Of a stretch of DNA of 20,696 nucleotides, positions 17,349-20,696 are shown in pieces; the stretch's first letter is position 1; each line of letters starts with the position of its first letter. This DNA comes from Phytophthora quininea (Eukaryota > Oomycota > Peronosporomycetes > Peronosporales > Peronosporaceae): the NCBI GenBank assembly GCA_011947345.1, contig JAAVTG010000572.1, positions 1 to 20,696 on the forward strand, read 5' to 3'. The translations under genes and the position numbers were made by a program. Under the pieces are notes generated by a model that searched no databases, was not told the origin of the DNA, and was given only the letters and a program-made list of their open reading frames with translations.

Positions 17349-19317
17349 ATGAAGCTTAACTGCTATCTCGTTGGTGACGACGGGGCGCGTTCGAGGTGCA
17401 ACTCGACGATACTGAGTGGGTGTCGGCGATGAAGGAGAAGATCAAAGAAAAGAATACAGACATCACTGTTCCGTCAAGGAAGCCGCAGCTCTTCTTGGCG
17501 AAGTCTAATACCGACTCGTGGCTGACAGAGGCAGACGTGAATGGCGGCGGTGTGCAGAATACGGATTTGTCGACCTTGTAGGGGCCTTGGAAAGTCAATG
17601 TTCGGTGGAGAGTATATTCGAATGTGCCGAAAGCTATCGGACGAGCCAAGGGAAGGCCTTTTGGACACAATTTGCAAGTGCCATGACATTAGAATTGTAT
17701 TTGATCCGGTTCATTTTTTCGATGCAAAAATGAACTTGACAGACTGAAGGTCAATTCCTCGTTGGTGGAGTTGGTACGCGATTATCTCATCGAGTGCCAA
17801 GGTACCTGTCCTCAAGCGCTAACTGATGAGGCAGTGGCTAATGAATTTCACGCTGTCGGAGAAGTGTTCAAGAATCTGGTGAGTGAGGTTGGGCCGCTCT
17901 TCGTTGTGATCGATGAGATTGGCAGATCTTTTGATGCTGCTGGGTTGACGGTACTGGAGAAGAGAGAACGTTTTTTTTATTTGTGCTCAGAGGTGCTGTA
18001 CTGGCTGCTTCAGGTTCCAGGTTTGTTTTTGCTTGTTGCTGGCAGCGCATCGTTCCTGAGCTATGTTGGATTGAGGCCATCTGGATACATGACTGCACAG
18101 CGTCCGTTTGAGTTTCCGCGACTCAGTCTTCGTCTTCTTCGACCCCCTGAGATTGAGGAGATTATACGACACACGCATTGGAACCGAGTGGAGACACTGG
18201 TGCAACACTACCTTCTCGAAGGTAACCAAGTGGGTGGCGTTGCTGCGCATCTATTCAAACAACGTTTGGCCGTCAGCGAGCTCTGCTAGACGCTTTCAAG
18301 AGCTGCTCAACGTACGATGAGCTCATCAAGTACAAAGGTTCAGATTCAAGTATGGATTGGGTCGAGTTTGGTGACAGCTTGCAGCATTGCGAGGGAAAGC
18401 TTCGGGTTCTGATAGGTTATGCTGTCCGCGGCGAAGAGATGAACCTGATCGAATACTGGTTTGGCAATGGGGACCAACAGCTCTCGTACGTTTCTGTCGC
18501 ATACAAGTTTGGCATTGCATGGGAAGGGCCCAGATATGCTGCCAAGGTGCATGTACCAACGTATATCCTGCGCACCCTTTTAGCCTCGGTCTACCCGCTG
18601 AAAGCCATGCTGGAGAAGGTCATACCCGCAATCGACAAATTATCGATCGACTATCCGGATGAGTTCGAGCTTCTCTTCTTGGCTCGATTCCAAGAGTTAT
18701 TCTGCGATAAGATCACTCCGACATTGGTACTCCCAACCTTCTTTACAAGCGAGCAGAAATTCGGTGGATGCCAAGATGTGCAGATGGCGAAATCTACATT
18801 CTGTATGCCCAAAGTGACCGAAGAAAGATCTTCGGTAACCTCAGACACCGTACTTCCGACAATGATGGATAATTTGATGGTGGGTATCGACGCGCTTTTG
18901 GACAGACGCCAGCGATTGAATCTGAAGCCTCTGCCAATGTCAGCATCACCAGACATTTTGCTGCTCACTATGGTAGAGAACATTAAGCTCTCGGTGGGGC
19001 TTGCGGTGAAAACTTATAAGAGCCTCGGTGGCGCTGAGGTCAGCGAGAAGACGGTGATTCAGGAGTGTGCGAATTTTGACAGGATGGTTAAGTCCTCCCA
19101 AGGCCGATTGAACATTTTAATCATTTGTGCGACAGCGTATACGGAAGAACTTCAGGGCGTGTTTGTTGAATCCGGTCGCATGTCGGTGGTTCTCATCAAA
19201 GAAGAGTTTCAAAAGATCGATGAAATCATCTTGCTGGATTTTACGACACCGGAGAACCGTGCGAAGTTTTTGGGATTCAGGATAACAACAGTCAGGAAAC
19301 GGCGTTGGAAGACGTAG
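17349..19317 (+). pseudogene. Crinkler (CRN)-type effector gene with NTPase-like C-terminus, degraded
   Basis: The ATG at 17349 (MKLNCYLVGDDG) begins a ubiquitin-like N-terminus. A shift at a GGGG run (about 17385) moves to a frame carrying the Crinkler LFLAK element (PQLFLAK, 17486-17503) and a DWL-like SWLTEADV segment, and a TAG follows at 17579. 17560-17747 in another frame resembles the NTPase region (FGGEYIRMCRKL), and a shift at an AAAAA run (about 17730) leads to 17762-18289 with a Walker-B-like LFVVIDEIG (17897-17923) and LLVAGSASFL. A further shift near 18270-18290 leads to the long C-terminal part 18352-19317 of unknown fold. I see neither the motif that normally ends the DWL region nor a Walker A GxGKT loop, so an internal deletion near 17581 is likely. 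CRN proteins are host-nucleus-targeted effectors of oomycetes. With at least three frame changes and a deletion, this copy is probably dead. Confidence 0.75.
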
Positions 19318-19456
19318 TCGAGAAAGCTTGTGTGGAGTAGGTCACCACCGTTTCGCAGGAAATGCTGAGTAGAGTGCATCGCGAAGAGCTCGGAACGCAC
19401 CGTCTAAATAATTTACGCCACGAAATGCGTTTCAATAACAATATTTGATGCTAATA

Positions 19457-20696
19457 CTAATATTTTTTGGAATCGTCCAGCAGGAGCAACTCCATCATAC
19501 GCGCGACTTCAAGACCGTCCTCTTCAGCAGACAACACCACTAGTTGAGTGAACTGGCTTGCCATTTGGGCTTCCAGTTTGTCTGAGATGCTCATGGGTAC
19601 AAATCGTACGAAAGTCTGCATCACCGTTGGCATTATCGGAACTTCATCGCCTTTAGCAGAGATTGGACGGATAACGCACCAACCAGTCTCGTCGGAATGC
19701 ATCCCACTATACTCTTCTTCTCCCTCCGACAACGCTCGCCACACAATCACCATCCGGTTATTTTCAATATACCTACGCATTACAAGATACACCAACATAT
19801 CGATCGGCTTGCCAGATTCCCTCGGAACAGCAATACGAAACTTAACAGCCAGAGTGTGTTCATGATCCGTCAAGCCATCGTACTGCCGTCGGTCTTTCTG
19901 CTGATGAACGAACTTCATGGCTTGCCACATTGGACCACACGTCTTCTCAAACTCGAAAGGGATCAACAAAACGTCCAAGTTGTCGTAGTATTCCACATTC
20001 CCATCTCTTGCGTTGTGGCTCCATCTTGTAAGAAACCTGCGGCACATTCGCAACGCCGTAAGCTGAAAAACGTCATCCGTCTGTGCGTAAACCTCGTCCA
20101 TATCCTGCAGATAAGCTTCGTACAGCGCTGTATCGTCCGGAACAAAGTCGACATTACTTTCCGGAAGCTTCAAAGTATCTGTAGCACGCACTGAAATATT
20201 CTGTTTCATCATTTCTCCAACTTCCTGGATGAGTTTGGATCGATTCTCCACTGCACTTCTGAGTCGTCGTTGTTGCGCATCTGCGACCAATCTCCCTTCC
20301 ATTTGCCTCGTGGCGATCGCTCTCCACACTGCAACAGCAGCGTCTTCCGGCACCAGACTCTTGACTTTCTTCCTGGTTTGCTGCAGGCGGTCAAACTCCG
20401 CCGATAATTCTTGTTCCGCAAGTTCCAACGTTTCTCGCTCAGTGTTTAGTTTTGCCGGTACTTGAGTCTTCTTTTCGCTGCCTGTTTGTTGCGGAGCTCA
20501 AGACGTCCGTCAATTGATGTTGCTTTTTGGTGGTCGTAGCTTCACTTGGTTCTTGTATAGGGGAGTCCTTCGTAGCATATGAAGCCAGCAAGGCCTCGGT
20601 CTCCGCTAATAGTCGATGGCTGTCCACAAGGAGTTCACTTGTCTCCGCTTCCTCTTCGTGGAGCTCTACAGGAGCTTCGTACTCGCCTAGAAACGC
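19457..20696 (-). pseudogene. M96/bZIP-START-like gene, 5' end outside window, N-terminal frameshifts
   Basis: The coding frame enters at the right window edge (AFLGEYEAPVELHEEEAET) and runs to about 20520. It then shifts to a basic bZIP-like stretch (ELRNKQAAKRRLKYRQN) and again near a CAAAAC run at about 20455 into the long frame ending at 19457. That frame carries VWRAIATRQMEGRLVADAQ, YLQDMDEVYAQTDDVF, FEFEKTCGPMWQAMKFVHQ, RRYIENNRMVIVWRALSEGE, SDETGWCVIRP, FVRFVPM and a last helix EVARMMELLLLDD. From there the START-like region is complete and unbroken. It is tail-to-tail with the Crinkler-like gene, with about 140 bases between them. If the two N-terminal shifts are sequencing errors, this would be a full functional member. 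Confidence 0.77.

Overview
The window looks like nuclear DNA of a plant-pathogenic oomycete, most likely Phytophthora or a close relative. Four things point that way: degraded copies of both oomycete effector classes (RxLR at 15291-15645 and Crinkler at 17349-19317), a GPI-anchored leishmanolysin-type protease, short spliceosomal introns (64 and 69 nt), and a match to the oomycete Inr+FPR core promoter just upstream of the Crinkler-like gene. The species is an inference; I can run no search.

Layout. (A) 1-7691 is a large inverted duplication. The left arm (1-2456) and right arm (5228-7691) each carry a leishmanolysin (M8/GP63) gene tail-to-tail with the C-terminal part of an oomycete bZIP/START-like gene of the type usually labelled 'M96 mating-specific protein family'. 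The arms differ by only a few substitutions and eight small indels. The right protease is intact; the left one is frameshifted. The 2.8 kb unique spacer holds a leucine-rich-repeat-like gene on the minus strand. (B) 7488-15051 and 15802-16971 hold a cluster of M96-type genes in both orientations. Only the copy at 8813-10105 is intact. (C) 10345-11380 is a complete Mutator-like element: 118-bp terminal inverted repeats, a 10-bp target-site duplication, and an ORF resembling only the zinc-knuckle tail of a MULE transposase. It sits between two M96 genes beside a short relic of another M96 C-terminus. (D) 15291-15645 is a broken RxLR-type effector gene. (E) 17349-19317 is a broken Crinkler-type gene. 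(F) 19457-20696 is another M96-type gene that runs off the right edge.

Taken together this is an accessory, fast-turnover region: a lineage-specific tandem family with many decaying copies, secreted or effector-type genes, a DNA transposon and a recent inverted segmental duplication. No single pathway links the genes. The common theme is birth-and-death evolution, with plausible roles at the host interface or in sexual development. Many breaks are single-base shifts, several at short homopolymers, so residual assembly error must be separated from true pseudogenisation before any locus is called dead.
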